In this document: piece by piece, positions 42,958 to 52,007 of the stretch
How the letters are laid out: each line of letters begins with the position of its first letter
Numbering within the stretch: the first letter of the stretch is position 1
Source: Stieleria varia
GTDB lineage: Bacteria; Planctomycetota; Planctomycetia; Pirellulales; Pirellulaceae
DNA: 64,000 nucleotides
NCBI RefSeq assembly: GCF_038443385.1
Contig: NZ_CP151726.1
Span: 8,928,001-8,992,000 of the forward strand
Direction: 5' to 3'
Position numbers and translations under genes: made by a program
Notes under the pieces: generated by a model
What the model saw: the letters and a program-made list of their open reading frames with translations, nothing else
The model's database searches: none
What the model was told of the DNA's origin: nothing

Positions 42958-44940
42958 TCAGTCCACACTGCTGAGTTCTTTGACGCATTCGACCAGGGCG
43001 ATCGCGTTTTCAACCGGAGTTTCTTTCAGCACACCGTGACCCAGGTTAAAGATGTGTCCGGTTCGACCTCGAACAGAGTCCAGTAGATCGGCCACGGCGT
43101 CTCGGATCACATCCGGCTCGGCCAACAGAACGGTCGGGTCCATGTTTCCTTGGACGCTGCAATCCGATCCGATGCGGTCCCACGCGGTTTTCAAGTCGAT
43201 CCGCCAGTCAACGCCAACGACCGTTCGAGCGTCAACTCGCATCAGCGGCAACAGTTCCGGGTTTCCGGTGGCGAAGTTGATGACGGGGACACCTGGGGCG
43301 ATGTCGCCGATGATTCGTTTCATCCAGGGCAAGACAAATTGGGTGTAGTGACCGGGCGAAAGGCAGCCGGCCCAACTGTCGAACAATTGCACACACTGCG
43401 CCCCGGCGGCAATCTGATGATTGAGGTAGACCGTGATGGCGTCGGACAGGACATCCATCATAGCGGACCAAGCACCACCGTCGCTGAGCATCAGTTTTTT
43501 GGTGTTGGTGTAGGTCCGGCTGCCGCCTCCTTCGATCGCATAGCTGGCCAGGGTAAAGGGTGATCCGGCGAAACCGATCAGCGGGATGTCTGCTGGCAAG
43601 TCCGCGCGGGTCTGCGAAACGGTTTCGTAGACAAACCCCAAGTCGCTGGGGTCACTGAGCGGCTTCACACGCTTGACGTCTTCGGGAGAACGCACCGGGT
43701 TGTGAATCACGGGTCCGTCGCCTTTGACGAACTCCAAGTCAAAGCCCATCGGGACGAGCAAAGGCAGGAGGTCCGAAAAGATGATCGCCGCATCGACTTG
43801 CAATCGATCCACGGCGGTACACATCACTTCACTGCATAGTTTGGGATTGGCGCAGAGTTCCAGGAAAGTTTGTTTCGCGCGGACTTCCTGATACTCTGCC
43901 ATGTATCGTCCGGCTTGTCGCATCAACCAAACGGGAGTGCGCGAAGTCGGTTCGCCTCGGCAGGCTTTGAGAAACAAGCTGTTGTGAGATGGGTGCATAT
44001 TCGAATGATCAGTCAGGTTATCAGTCAGGGAGGATAGGGCGGCGTCTCGTGAGGCTTTGATCACCGCTCCGGATTGTCGCATCCGGGATTTGGCGGCCGT
44101 CAGTTCTCCGCTCCGTGCGGCAGCTTCGGTGACCAAGTGACCCATTTTGGGGTGCGACGGTTCCATGTCGACGTGCAGATCACACTCGTTCATCATTTGA
44201 GTGGTGGTCGGACCGATCGAAACGATGGCGGTTGTTCGCAAGCCGTCTCGCAGTTGATCGACGATCCCCAGCGTTTCGGCCATCCGCAGCATGTTAACGA
44301 TTTGGTGGGCGCTGGTCAGCAACAGCATGTCACGTTGGCCGGCCGCCAGGGCGCGAACGTTGTCTGCCAGCGGCTGCGTATCGACGGGCAGCTCCCAGCC
44401 GTAAACCTTGAGCGGTTCGACCGACGCCCCGCGGGCTTCCAAACCGGCGACCAGGGAGGCATTGGAGACGCCGTATTCTTGGACCCCGACGACTTGATTG
44501 GCGATGGGAACGTGTTGATCGATCGTGGTCAGCAGCTCCCGCCAGGTGTTCGGCTCGGGGACGCGAATCGTGGCCTTGAGTCCGAATTCACGCAGCGCGG
44601 CGGCGGGTTTGGGGCCTCGACAGATCGTCGTGATGTCAGACAGCGAGTCGAGGAATCGCTGGGTGTCGACGTGGCGTTCGATGCTACGCATCAAGAAGCG
44701 AAAACCGACACCGGTCATCAAGATCACGATGTTGATTTCGCCGGTGATGACACGGTAGGCAAAGTCGATGGCGGGACGATTGGGTTCGATCGGGACCTCG
44801 CGCATCGACGGGCTGACGTGGCTGACGCCGCCGTACCGGGTGATCAGTCGATCCATGTCGTCGCATCGTCGACTTTCCAATGCGGCAACGTGCAGCCCAT
44901 TGAAATCGTGCAGTCCCTTGAAATCGGCTGACTCCGCCAT
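42958..44940 (-). CDS. hemE: Fused uroporphyrinogen-III synthase and uroporphyrinogen decarboxylase
   Basis: 660 residues. Residues ~12-270 are HemD-like (uroporphyrinogen-III synthase), with ILMTGVGFRFLMR, VQEYGVSN and SIGPTTTQMM. A linker (~271-314) leads to a complete HemE from Met315: VWLMRQAGRYMAEY, GFAGSPFTLASYAIEGG, FDSWAG, and a C-terminal GNMDP and LGHGVLKETP. HemD cyclises hydroxymethylbilane; HemE decarboxylates its product to coproporphyrinogen III, so the fusion joins consecutive heme steps. Met315 sits where a free HemE would start, but no ribosome site precedes it. First gene of a run with fhcB-like, small membrane and phosphatase genes. Confidence 0.93.
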   Translation of the reverse strand: MAESADFKGLHDFNGLHVAALESRRCDDMDRLITRYGGVSHVSPSMREVPIEPNRPAIDFAYRVITGEINIVILMTGVGFRFLMRSIERHVDTQRFLDSLSDITTICRGPKPAAALREFGLKATIRVPEPNTWRELLTTIDQHVPIANQVVGVQEYGVSNASLVAGLEARGASVEPLKVYGWELPVDTQPLADNVRALAAGQRDMLLLTSAHQIVNMLRMAETLGIVDQLRDGLRTTAIVSIGPTTTQMMNECDLHVDMEPSHPKMGHLVTEAAARSGELTAAKSRMRQSGAVIKASRDAALSSLTDNLTDHSNMHPSHNSLFLKACRGEPTSRTPVWLMRQAGRYMAEYQEVRAKQTFLELCANPKLCSEVMCTAVDRLQVDAAIIFSDLLPLLVPMGFDLEFVKGDGPVIHNPVRSPEDVKRVKPLSDPSDLGFVYETVSQTRADLPADIPLIGFAGSPFTLASYAIEGGGSRTYTNTKKLMLSDGGAWSAMMDVLSDAITVYLNHQIAAGAQCVQLFDSWAGCLSPGHYTQFVLPWMKRIIGDIAPGVPVINFATGNPELLPLMRVDARTVVGVDWRIDLKTAWDRIGSDCSVQGNMDPTVLLAEPDVIRDAVADLLDSVRGRTGHIFNLGHGVLKETPVENAIALVECVKELSSVD

Positions 44941-45115
44941 GAAACCACTTTTTGCGATGAGGGGAAATGATGCTGCGGGCGGGGGTGTCTGACCGCCATG
45001 GTCTTAGGCGGCCATCCCAATCGGCAAGCCGCCGGCGGCCATTGTAGGGAAATCGTCAGAAGTTACGATGACGGGATTCCCCGCTTGCCACCTACGCGAT
45101 TCCGCCGACCATTCG

Positions 45116-45805
45116 ATGCCCCGCAGCCCCATTCGACGCCCGGCCGAGTCGCTGGACCTGTCGTATCATCTGATCGATTCGGAGCAGCTTCCCGAGACGC
45201 TGAACAGCCAGACCCTGTTCGGAAACGATCATCCTCTGGAGATCGAAGTCGGCTCGGGGAAAGGGCTTTTTCTGACCAACGAAGCGTCACGTGTCCCCGA
45301 ACACAATTTTTTGGGCGTCGAGATCATTGCCAAATACGCCAAACACGCCGCCGCGCGGCTGGTGAAAGCGGACTCGGTACGGGAAACCGGCCTCCGCAAT
45401 GCTCGCATGGTTTCCGGGAACGCGGAGCCGTTGTTCCAGCAGCGGATCGCGCCGGGCAGCTTGGCGGCGGTACACGTCTATTTCCCGGATCCGTGGTGGA
45501 AAAAGCGTCATCGCAAGCGTCGGGTGGTCAACGAACGCAGCGTTTTGAACTTTTCACGGGCTCTGCAGACCGGCGGTCGACTGCATTTCTGGACCGACGT
45601 GCTGGATTATTTCGAGTCCACGGTGGAAATGATCGCGGAAATCGCACCGGAATTTGGCGTCCCGATCCCGGAAGAAGAGATCGAGTCGACGCACGATCTG
45701 GATTTTCGCACGCATTTTGAGCGTCGAAGCCGTCAGAATGCCATTCCGGTGTATCGCGTCCGCTACGAAAAACGAGCAGTGGACGAGAAAACCGCCAGCG
45801 TCTAA
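45116..45805 (+). CDS. trmB: tRNA (guanine-N7-)-methyltransferase
   Basis: 229 residues from the ATG at 45116; an in-frame ATG at 45068 would add 16 residues, and neither has a strong ribosome site. Family marks: LEIEVGSGKGLFL (SAM loop), FLGVEIIAKYA, VHVYFPDPWWKKRHRKRR (the diagnostic TrmB motif), and a C-terminal DLDFRTHFERR. The enzyme methylates G46 in the tRNA variable loop. Divergent from the heme fusion gene and convergent with the membrane protein at 45931; the gap to the latter holds a 22-base inverted repeat. Confidence 0.95.
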   Translation: MPRSPIRRPAESLDLSYHLIDSEQLPETLNSQTLFGNDHPLEIEVGSGKGLFLTNEASRVPEHNFLGVEIIAKYAKHAAARLVKADSVRETGLRNARMVSGNAEPLFQQRIAPGSLAAVHVYFPDPWWKKRHRKRRVVNERSVLNFSRALQTGGRLHFWTDVLDYFESTVEMIAEIAPEFGVPIPEEEIESTHDLDFRTHFERRSRQNAIPVYRVRYEKRAVDEKTASV

Positions 45806-45823
45806 ACTGAAAGTTCGAATGTG

Positions 45824-45935
45824 CTTGAACGGTGGTGGCGACCCTTGCGACTGTGAGTCGTGAACCTGGTCAGGACTTAACTGTAGCAGCCATAAGCGGT
45901 GTAACTTTGTGTGAGGGTTGCCTCCACCGTTCAAG
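45824..45935. repeat. 112-base element with 22-base inverted ends
   Basis: CTTGAACGGTGGTGGCGACC at 45824 is matched by the inverted repeat ending at 45935 (20 of 22 positions). It lies between the convergent trmB and membrane-protein genes. The right arm runs into the latter and provides its TGA stop. It may be a miniature mobile element or a long bidirectional terminator. Confidence 0.7.
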
Positions 45936-46677
45936 CGTTCGTCTTTGTTTTTTCGCTTGCGAGTCCGGTCACGATCATCGCGATCGACATCAGCAAGTAC
46001 GACAAGGCACTCAGTAAGACGGCAACGAAAACGATCTGATTGATATACGAGGCAATCAGGGACGGTTCAACTGATCTGGCCGATCGATAACAATCGCTGA
46101 GCCCCTCTAATGCACGATGAGTGATGAACGCCGCGCAGAGGCTCACCAGGAAACCAGTCGTCGCTGCCACAACGCCCAGATGATTGTGGGCCGGAGGGAT
46201 AGCGGATTCGGACGACGACTGCCCAGCAATCCGAGAGATACAAAGCACGACGGATGCCGCAAGAATACTGATCCACCCCGTCCAGAACGGTGGCTTCGCC
46301 CTTTCCAAATCCGCCAGCAGCACGGTACCCTCGACTGTTTCGGCCGTCGCGAGTCGAGTGAATGCCGCGTGCAGATCAAAGCCTCCCTTGCCCATCGTAA
46401 GAGACGCCAATGCAAATCCCGCCGCCGCAATCAAGAGCAGCATCTTTGATCGACTTCGTCGCAAGTCATGTGACAACGTCGAGTCGACGACGGCGGCTCC
46501 CAACAATAGCAGTCCGATACACCCAATGAGATACGTACTGGGAAGCCGAGGAACTCCGCCGGGAACCAGCATCACCGCCAGCGACTCCATCGTTTGTATC
46601 GGTATCGGAAACGCAAAGAGGCAAGCCAGCACGGCACCCAATGGCAGACAAAGGGCTCGGAGCGTTTGAAGGTTCAT
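45931..46677 (-). CDS. Multi-span membrane protein, hypothetical
   Basis: 248 residues with about six spans (for example GAVLACLFAFPIPI, YLIGCIGLLLLGAAVV, MLLLIAAAGFALASL, ISILAASVVLCIS, VVAATTGFLVSLCAAF and ALSYLLMSIAMIVTGL). No motif was recognised. Its stop codon lies inside the arm of a 22-base inverted repeat, so the C-terminus may have been set by insertion of that element. It is followed on the same strand, upstream, by dnaE2 with an 87-base gap. Confidence 0.6.
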   Translation of the reverse strand: MNLQTLRALCLPLGAVLACLFAFPIPIQTMESLAVMLVPGGVPRLPSTYLIGCIGLLLLGAAVVDSTLSHDLRRSRSKMLLLIAAAGFALASLTMGKGGFDLHAAFTRLATAETVEGTVLLADLERAKPPFWTGWISILAASVVLCISRIAGQSSSESAIPPAHNHLGVVAATTGFLVSLCAAFITHRALEGLSDCYRSARSVEPSLIASYINQIVFVAVLLSALSYLLMSIAMIVTGLASEKTKTNA

Positions 46678-46764
46678 TGGGGCGTTCTCGTTAAACGTCA
46701 GCCGGGTGGATTTCGTTGATGGCGAAAGACATCCACTTTAGACGATCGGACCGCCGCAGGTTGC

Positions 46765-49700
46765 TCACCGAAAATCGCGTGAACGCAATTCGAGGTCGCC
46801 GACGGCGTCGGTCAAGTCGGTCAGGCGGCCGACGATGACGTGGATCACTCCTTTGCGATTTTCCAGCTTACCATCCACCAGCCAAGCGTTACTCGTTTTG
46901 GCGATCTTGAAAAAGCGATCCCAGACCTTGGGAAAGAGGACCAAGTTCATTGTGCCGGTTTCGTCTTCCAGTGTTGCGAACGTGATCCCTTTGGCGGTCC
47001 CCGGACGTTGACGCAGCAGGACGATGCCGGCAACGCGGACGTGTCGACCGTCACGCAGGCCTGGCAACTCTGCGGCGCTGACGCAGCGAAGCTTTTTCAA
47101 TTCGTTTCGTGCAAACGCGATCGGGTGGCCTTTGAGACTCAGACCAGTCGTCTGATAGTCCGCGTGGACTTCCTCCAGCGGTGACATCTTGAGCAATTCA
47201 TCGGGCAGCAACTCATCATCGGGCAAGCCTTCCAGCAGAGGTGATTGCCCGGGCTTCTTTTCTTCGCCCAACGACTGCCAGACGGCAGCACGTCGGTCGC
47301 CCGAGAGCGATGAAAGTGCATCGGCGTCCGCCAAAGTCGCCATCACGGCTTGTCCCAATCTGCATCGTCGAGAAAGATCGCCCACGCTGGTGAAGGGGCC
47401 ACCGTGTTCTCTCTCGGCCAGCAATCCGTGTGTTTCCTCGGCAGGCAAACCGCGTACGCTGGAAAGTCCCAGTCGAATCGCGACGCCATTGAGATCTTGG
47501 GTGGAGCGATTGGGATCCGGCTCCAGTGTGCAATCCCAATCGCTCGCGTTGATGTCGACCGGGCGAACACGAACACCGTGCTTTTGCGCGTCGTCCACCA
47601 ACTGCGCCGGCGCGTAGAAACCCATCGGTTGGCTATTCAACAGAGCGACACAAAACGCGGCCGGATAGTGTTGTTTCAGGTAGCACGATGCGTAGACCAA
47701 CAATGCAAAACTGGCGGCATGTGACTCGGGGAAGCCGTACTCGCCGAAACCGCGAATTTGATTGAACACTTGCTCGGCAAATTTGCCCGTCAATCCGTTT
47801 TTTTTCATACCGTCGAGCAGCTTGGTGCGAAAGTGATCGATCACACCGGGGCGACGCCAAGCCGCCATCGCGCGTCGAAGCTGATCGGCTTCGCCCGGCG
47901 TGAATCCCGCCGCCACGACCGCCAACCGCATCGCCTGTTCTTGAAAGATCGGCACACCCATGGTTCGATGCAAGACTTGCTTGATCGCATCGTTGGGATA
48001 GATGACCGAATCGGGGTTCTCGCGTGCTTTCAAAAACGGGTGCACCATGTCGCCTTGGATCGGTCCCGGTCGCACGATCGCGACTTCGATCACCAAATCA
48101 TAAAAGCATCGTGGTCGCAGTCGCGGCAGCATGCTCATCTGGGCACGGCTCTCGATCTGAAACACACCGATCGTGTCGGCGCGGCAAATCATGTCGTACG
48201 TCGCCCGATCGTCGTGGGGGATCGTTGCCAGTGATAGGTGATGGCCGTGGTGTCGGGCGACCAGATCAAAGCAACGTCGCAGGGCAGAAAGCATGCCCAA
48301 TGCCAACACGTCAACTTTCAAAATCCCGAGTTCGTCCAAGTCATCCTTGTCCCACTGGATCACCGTGCGACCTGGCATCGCGGCGTTTTCGATCGGGCAC
48401 AGTTCGCACAACAGGCCCGCCGTCATCACCATGCCACCGACGTGTTGAGAAAGGTGACGGGGGAAACCCATCAGCGTGTTGACGAGGTACAGGAATCGCT
48501 TGCCCAAATCGCTCTCGGGTGACAATCCGCACTGCGCCAGATTCTCCTGCATCTTTTCTTTGACGCTGTAATGCCCGAGGATCTTGGCGAGCGAATCGAT
48601 CAAATCCGCTGACAGCCCGAGTGCCTTGCCCGATTCCCGCACGGCGCTGCGGGCACGATAGGTTGTCACGGTCGCCGTCATCCCGGCGCGGTCGCGACCA
48701 TACTTTTCGTACAGATATTGCAGCACCTCCTCGCGTCGTTGATGCTCAAAATCGACATCGATATCGGGCGCCTCGTTGCGTTCGCGGCTGATGAATCGCT
48801 CGAACAACAAATCGCTTTGGCTAGGATCGACGTTCGTGATTCCCAGGCAATAGCAAACCGTCGAGTTGGCGGCCGATCCGCGGCCTTGGCACAAAATGTC
48901 ACGACTGCGGGCAAACCGCACCATGTCCCAGACGGTCAGGAAGTACGCTTCATAGTGGAGTTCTTCGATCAACTCCGTTTCGTGCTTGAGCAAGTCGATG
49001 ATGCGTTGGGGAACGCCGCCGGGCCAACGCTGGTTGGCGCCTTCCCACGCCAAACGCTTCAAATGCTCGATCGGTGATTTGCCCGCCGGAGCGATTTCGG
49101 TGGGATATTCGTAACGCAACTGCGCGAGCGAAAAAGTGCATTGCTGTGCGATTGTGATGGTTCGCTCGATCGCGTCGGGGACATCGCGATACAGGTCTGC
49201 GATCTCGGCTAACTCACGCAGATGAAACTGGCTGTTGGCGTGTCGCTGATCGTGAACATCATCGATGGTGGTGCCGTTGCGAATCGCCGTGACGCAGTCG
49301 TGCATCAGCATGCGATCGGCGGTGTGGTAATGAACGTTGCCCGCGGCGACAAGCGGGATGTCGGTGCGCAGGGACAGCTTGCGTAGCCGTGCCAGAACCG
49401 TACGGTCGTCCGGCCCGCGATGGACTTCGGCGAGCAAGTAGGACCGTTGATCGAAGACGCGGCGGAATCGGTTTCTCAGAAAGGTTTCGTCAAGCGAATC
49501 TTGGTCGGCCGTGATGACCGCCGCGATCATGCCTTCGCTGTACTCTGCGATGTCTTGCCAATGCAACTCACATTGACCTTTCTCGCATCGTAAACGGCCA
49601 GTCGACAGCAGTCGACACAGACGACCGTACGCCGCGCGGTCGGTCGGCCATACAACCATCGAGGGTGCGTCGATCGGATGAAGTTCCGCACCGACGATGT

Positions 49701-49881
49701 ATTGAAAATCCAAATCGCGGGCAGCACCGAAACCGCGAACGACCCCTGCCAAGCTCTCACGATCAGTCAATGCGATCGCGGCATACCCCAGTTCCGCTGC
49801 GCGATTGACCAACTCGTCGGGATGCGACGCTCCCTCGAGAAAGGAAAAGTTGCTCTTGCAGTGAAGTTCGGCGTATCGCAT
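46765..49881 (-). CDS. dnaE2: Error-prone DNA polymerase III alpha subunit
   Basis: 1038 residues from the ATG at 49881 (MRYAELHCKSNFSFLEGASHP, the usual DnaE2 opening); an in-frame extension to 49917 is less likely. An N-terminal PHP domain is followed by the C-family polymerase core: CQGRGSAANS, PDIDVDFEHQRRE (catalytic Asp residues), then the GFPESHAASFALLVYAS block. A C-terminal OB-fold part contains VAGIVLLRQRPGTAKGITFATLEDETG. This length (shorter than replicative DnaE1) fits DnaE2/ImuC. The enzyme does SOS translesion synthesis, usually with ImuA and ImuB, neither of which is nearby. No LexA box was identified. Confidence 0.93.
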   Translation of the reverse strand: MRYAELHCKSNFSFLEGASHPDELVNRAAELGYAAIALTDRESLAGVVRGFGAARDLDFQYIVGAELHPIDAPSMVVWPTDRAAYGRLCRLLSTGRLRCEKGQCELHWQDIAEYSEGMIAAVITADQDSLDETFLRNRFRRVFDQRSYLLAEVHRGPDDRTVLARLRKLSLRTDIPLVAAGNVHYHTADRMLMHDCVTAIRNGTTIDDVHDQRHANSQFHLRELAEIADLYRDVPDAIERTITIAQQCTFSLAQLRYEYPTEIAPAGKSPIEHLKRLAWEGANQRWPGGVPQRIIDLLKHETELIEELHYEAYFLTVWDMVRFARSRDILCQGRGSAANSTVCYCLGITNVDPSQSDLLFERFISRERNEAPDIDVDFEHQRREEVLQYLYEKYGRDRAGMTATVTTYRARSAVRESGKALGLSADLIDSLAKILGHYSVKEKMQENLAQCGLSPESDLGKRFLYLVNTLMGFPRHLSQHVGGMVMTAGLLCELCPIENAAMPGRTVIQWDKDDLDELGILKVDVLALGMLSALRRCFDLVARHHGHHLSLATIPHDDRATYDMICRADTIGVFQIESRAQMSMLPRLRPRCFYDLVIEVAIVRPGPIQGDMVHPFLKARENPDSVIYPNDAIKQVLHRTMGVPIFQEQAMRLAVVAAGFTPGEADQLRRAMAAWRRPGVIDHFRTKLLDGMKKNGLTGKFAEQVFNQIRGFGEYGFPESHAASFALLVYASCYLKQHYPAAFCVALLNSQPMGFYAPAQLVDDAQKHGVRVRPVDINASDWDCTLEPDPNRSTQDLNGVAIRLGLSSVRGLPAEETHGLLAEREHGGPFTSVGDLSRRCRLGQAVMATLADADALSSLSGDRRAAVWQSLGEEKKPGQSPLLEGLPDDELLPDELLKMSPLEEVHADYQTTGLSLKGHPIAFARNELKKLRCVSAAELPGLRDGRHVRVAGIVLLRQRPGTAKGITFATLEDETGTMNLVLFPKVWDRFFKIAKTSNAWLVDGKLENRKGVIHVIVGRLTDLTDAVGDLELRSRDFR

Positions 49882-50296
49882 GAATGCCAGTGTCCAAGAG
49901 ATCCGCGATCGAGACAACCTGGTGGTGGGTCAGGATTTAATCCTTGGGATTAGGAAGGGGACTACGCTGTACAAGCCGTGGACGAAATATCTAACGTTCC
50001 GCGCAGGCCCCCTCCCTCGCATTCGCTGCTGATTCAGTGAGCCGCAAGGCGCTAGTGGCCTGTTGATTTAATCGAAATTTGGAACGCAAGGGTGAGCCGT
50101 GGGCCGTAAGGCACCGGGCAATGCGGTAGGCCCGGCCGCTTACGCGTCGCGGCTCACTAAATCAACAGCCCGCTAGCCGCGGGCCCAATGGTGTTGACGA
50201 AACCCGTCGAGGCCCGTGGCTAGCGCCATCGGCTCACAGTGATAACGCAACACGACTCAATCAGCAGTCTCCTGCGCTGGTAGAGGTGACAGAGGC
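49882..50296. other. Intergenic region with nested inverted-repeat elements
   Basis: About 415 bases between mgtE and dnaE2, both on the minus strand. It contains a composite of two inverted-repeat elements, described in the separate entry for 50037-50237. No gene is seen. The dnaE2 promoter must lie in the 49882-50036 portion. Confidence 0.6.
50037..50237. repeat. Nested MITE-like element
   Basis: Outer inverted ends GTGAGCCGCAAGGCGCTAG (50037-50055) and CTAGCGCCATCGGCTCAC (50220-50237) enclose an inner element at 50060-50168. The inner element has perfect 11-base ends, CTGTTGATTTA and TAAATCAACAG, with a second inner pair, GTGAGCCG (50092) and CGGCTCAC (50150). The layout suggests one element inserted into another. 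Confidence 0.75.
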
Positions 50297-50299
50297 GAA

Positions 50300-51697
50300 T
50301 CAAACCAACTTGGACAACATCAGGGTGGCCAAGCTCAACACCAAAAAGAAGCCGCACATGTCGGTCACGGTGGTCAGCAAGGGGCCGCTGGCCACCGCCG
50401 GATCGACCTTCAGCTTTTTCAGCAGTAACGGAATCGTGCCACCAATGGAAACCGCGATCAGCGTGTTGAGCATCAATGCCAAACCGACCACGAGCCCCAA
50501 GTAGGGATTGCCGTCGAACACGATCGCACAGATCGCAACAAGCAGTCCCAGCACGGTGCCGTTGACCAAACCGAGTGAAACCTCTTGCCACCAAACGCGC
50601 AAAAACTCACTGGGGCGAACCAACCCGAGCGACAGTTCGCGCATGCTGATTGCGACGGCCTGGTTGCCGCTGCATCCGCTCATGTCGCTGATGATGGGCA
50701 AGAATACGGCGAGCGCGATGACCGATTGCAGAGTGTCTTGAAACAAAGCAATCACCGACGCGGCGCCCAGGTTGAGTACGATGTTGATGCTCAGCCAACT
50801 GAGCCGTCGACGTGAACGCAGCAGCAAAGGCATCGTGCGCAGTTCCTCGCCGCCGACGATACCCTGGCTCTTGAGGTAGTCGCTCTCGGCCGCCCGAAAC
50901 GCTTCGTAGTCGACCGCTTTGCGTTGGACGATGCCCATCAAGCCGCCATCGGAATTGACGACGGGCACCCCCAAGAACGCGTGTGTTTCGAAGAACTCGA
51001 CCAAATCCTCCAGCGGCGTGGTATCGCGAACGGACAATGGGTTGCGAATCATGATGTCCGCGATTCGCGACGCCCGTTTGACGAACAACAGATTCTGCAT
51101 TGGCAGCACGCCGACGAGCCGATTTTGATCGTCGCAAACGTAACCGTAGCGAACGTCCATTTCGCGGTCGCGTTCGAGGTCACCTGCGAGTTGCTCGATC
51201 ATCTGACCGACGGTCAGTTTTTCGTTGAATCGCAGCAACTCGCTGACCATCAGACCGCCAGCAACGTCGTCCTTATAGGCCGTCAGCTCGCGAACCGCAG
51301 CCGCTTCGGTCGCGGGCAACGCATCCAAAATGGCGTTCGCTTGATCCTCATCCAAGTCGCCCAAGACGTCGGCTTGCTCGTCACTGGGCAGCTCGTGAAT
51401 GATCGCCGCGGCCGAACTGGGGTCGAGCAATCCGATGGTCTGTGCTGCCTGAGCTTCCGAAAGGTGGCTGAGCAACTCCGCCGCTTCGTCGGGATGCAGC
51501 GTCTCAAAAACTTGCGGCATCTGCTCCGTATCCAGGCGGCTCAACGCGAGCGCCTGATCCGCCGTGGAAAGGCTTTCCACGTAGGCCACCAGTGCGTCGG
51601 AATCACCTTCTTCGGCGAGCCGCGCCATCGTCAACCAAGGACGTTCTTCGTCCTGAGTAGCCAGTTGGGGCAGTTCGTCCGATTGTGTTTCCGACAT
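50300..51697 (-). CDS. mgtE: Magnesium transporter MgtE
   Basis: 465 residues from the ATG at 51697; GGAG stands 6 bases before it, while the ATG just upstream at 51700 is too close and a longer frame to 51787 has no ribosome site. Layout is standard: a cytoplasmic helical N domain (repeats such as LHPDEAAELLSHL and LDPSSAAAIIHELP), two CBS domains (~170-290), a plug helix and five spans. The TM block includes FLPIISDMSGCSGNQAVAIS and the Mg-binding LMLNTLIAVSIGGTIPLLLKK region. MgtE is a gated Mg2+ channel, closed by Mg2+ binding to the cytoplasmic domains. Alone in its unit. Confidence 0.94.
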   Translation of the reverse strand: MSETQSDELPQLATQDEERPWLTMARLAEEGDSDALVAYVESLSTADQALALSRLDTEQMPQVFETLHPDEAAELLSHLSEAQAAQTIGLLDPSSAAAIIHELPSDEQADVLGDLDEDQANAILDALPATEAAAVRELTAYKDDVAGGLMVSELLRFNEKLTVGQMIEQLAGDLERDREMDVRYGYVCDDQNRLVGVLPMQNLLFVKRASRIADIMIRNPLSVRDTTPLEDLVEFFETHAFLGVPVVNSDGGLMGIVQRKAVDYEAFRAAESDYLKSQGIVGGEELRTMPLLLRSRRRLSWLSINIVLNLGAASVIALFQDTLQSVIALAVFLPIISDMSGCSGNQAVAISMRELSLGLVRPSEFLRVWWQEVSLGLVNGTVLGLLVAICAIVFDGNPYLGLVVGLALMLNTLIAVSIGGTIPLLLKKLKVDPAVASGPLLTTVTDMCGFFLVLSLATLMLSKLV

Positions 51698-52007
51698 CAT
51701 GATCTCCATGCAAGGTAAGTGGCTCCGCAGCATAACGATTCCGACGCTGCGATCCGATGGCTCGTCATACGGTATCGTGAGCGACACCCTTAGAAGACTC
51801 TAACGTCGCAGCAAGAGCAGAATGGCAATCTCGCTGGTCCAACCCGTTTGGGCGCTAGCCTGGACATTGCATCAGCCGGAGTGCGCAAGCACCCGGTTCC
51901 CGAGTAAAGGCGTGAGAACCGGACGCTATCGCGTGGCGGCTGATATGCCAAACGGTAACGTCCTCATTTCAACACTAACCAAGCCGTTATGACCCACGTG
52001 TTACCTA
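51698..52007. other. Intergenic region with a nested palindrome
   Basis: 310 bases between the large exported protein gene and mgtE. An element at 51871-51944 has ends ATCAGCCG/CGGCTGAT and inner arms CCGGTTC (51893) and GAACCGG (51916). No gene is seen. The mgtE promoter must lie in the first ~170 bases. Confidence 0.55.
51871..51944. repeat. Nested palindrome ATCAGCCG...CGGCTGAT
   Basis: A 74-base element. Outer 8-base arms ATCAGCCG and CGGCTGAT, inner 7-base arms CCGGTTC and GAACCGG around a ~16-base loop. It resembles other short intergenic palindromes of this window in design but not in sequence. Confidence 0.6.

Noticed and set aside
44074..44931. 285-residue plus-strand frame opposite the HemD-HemE gene
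   Set aside because: The minus strand encodes the recognised fusion; the opposite frame is low-complexity and without a start signal.
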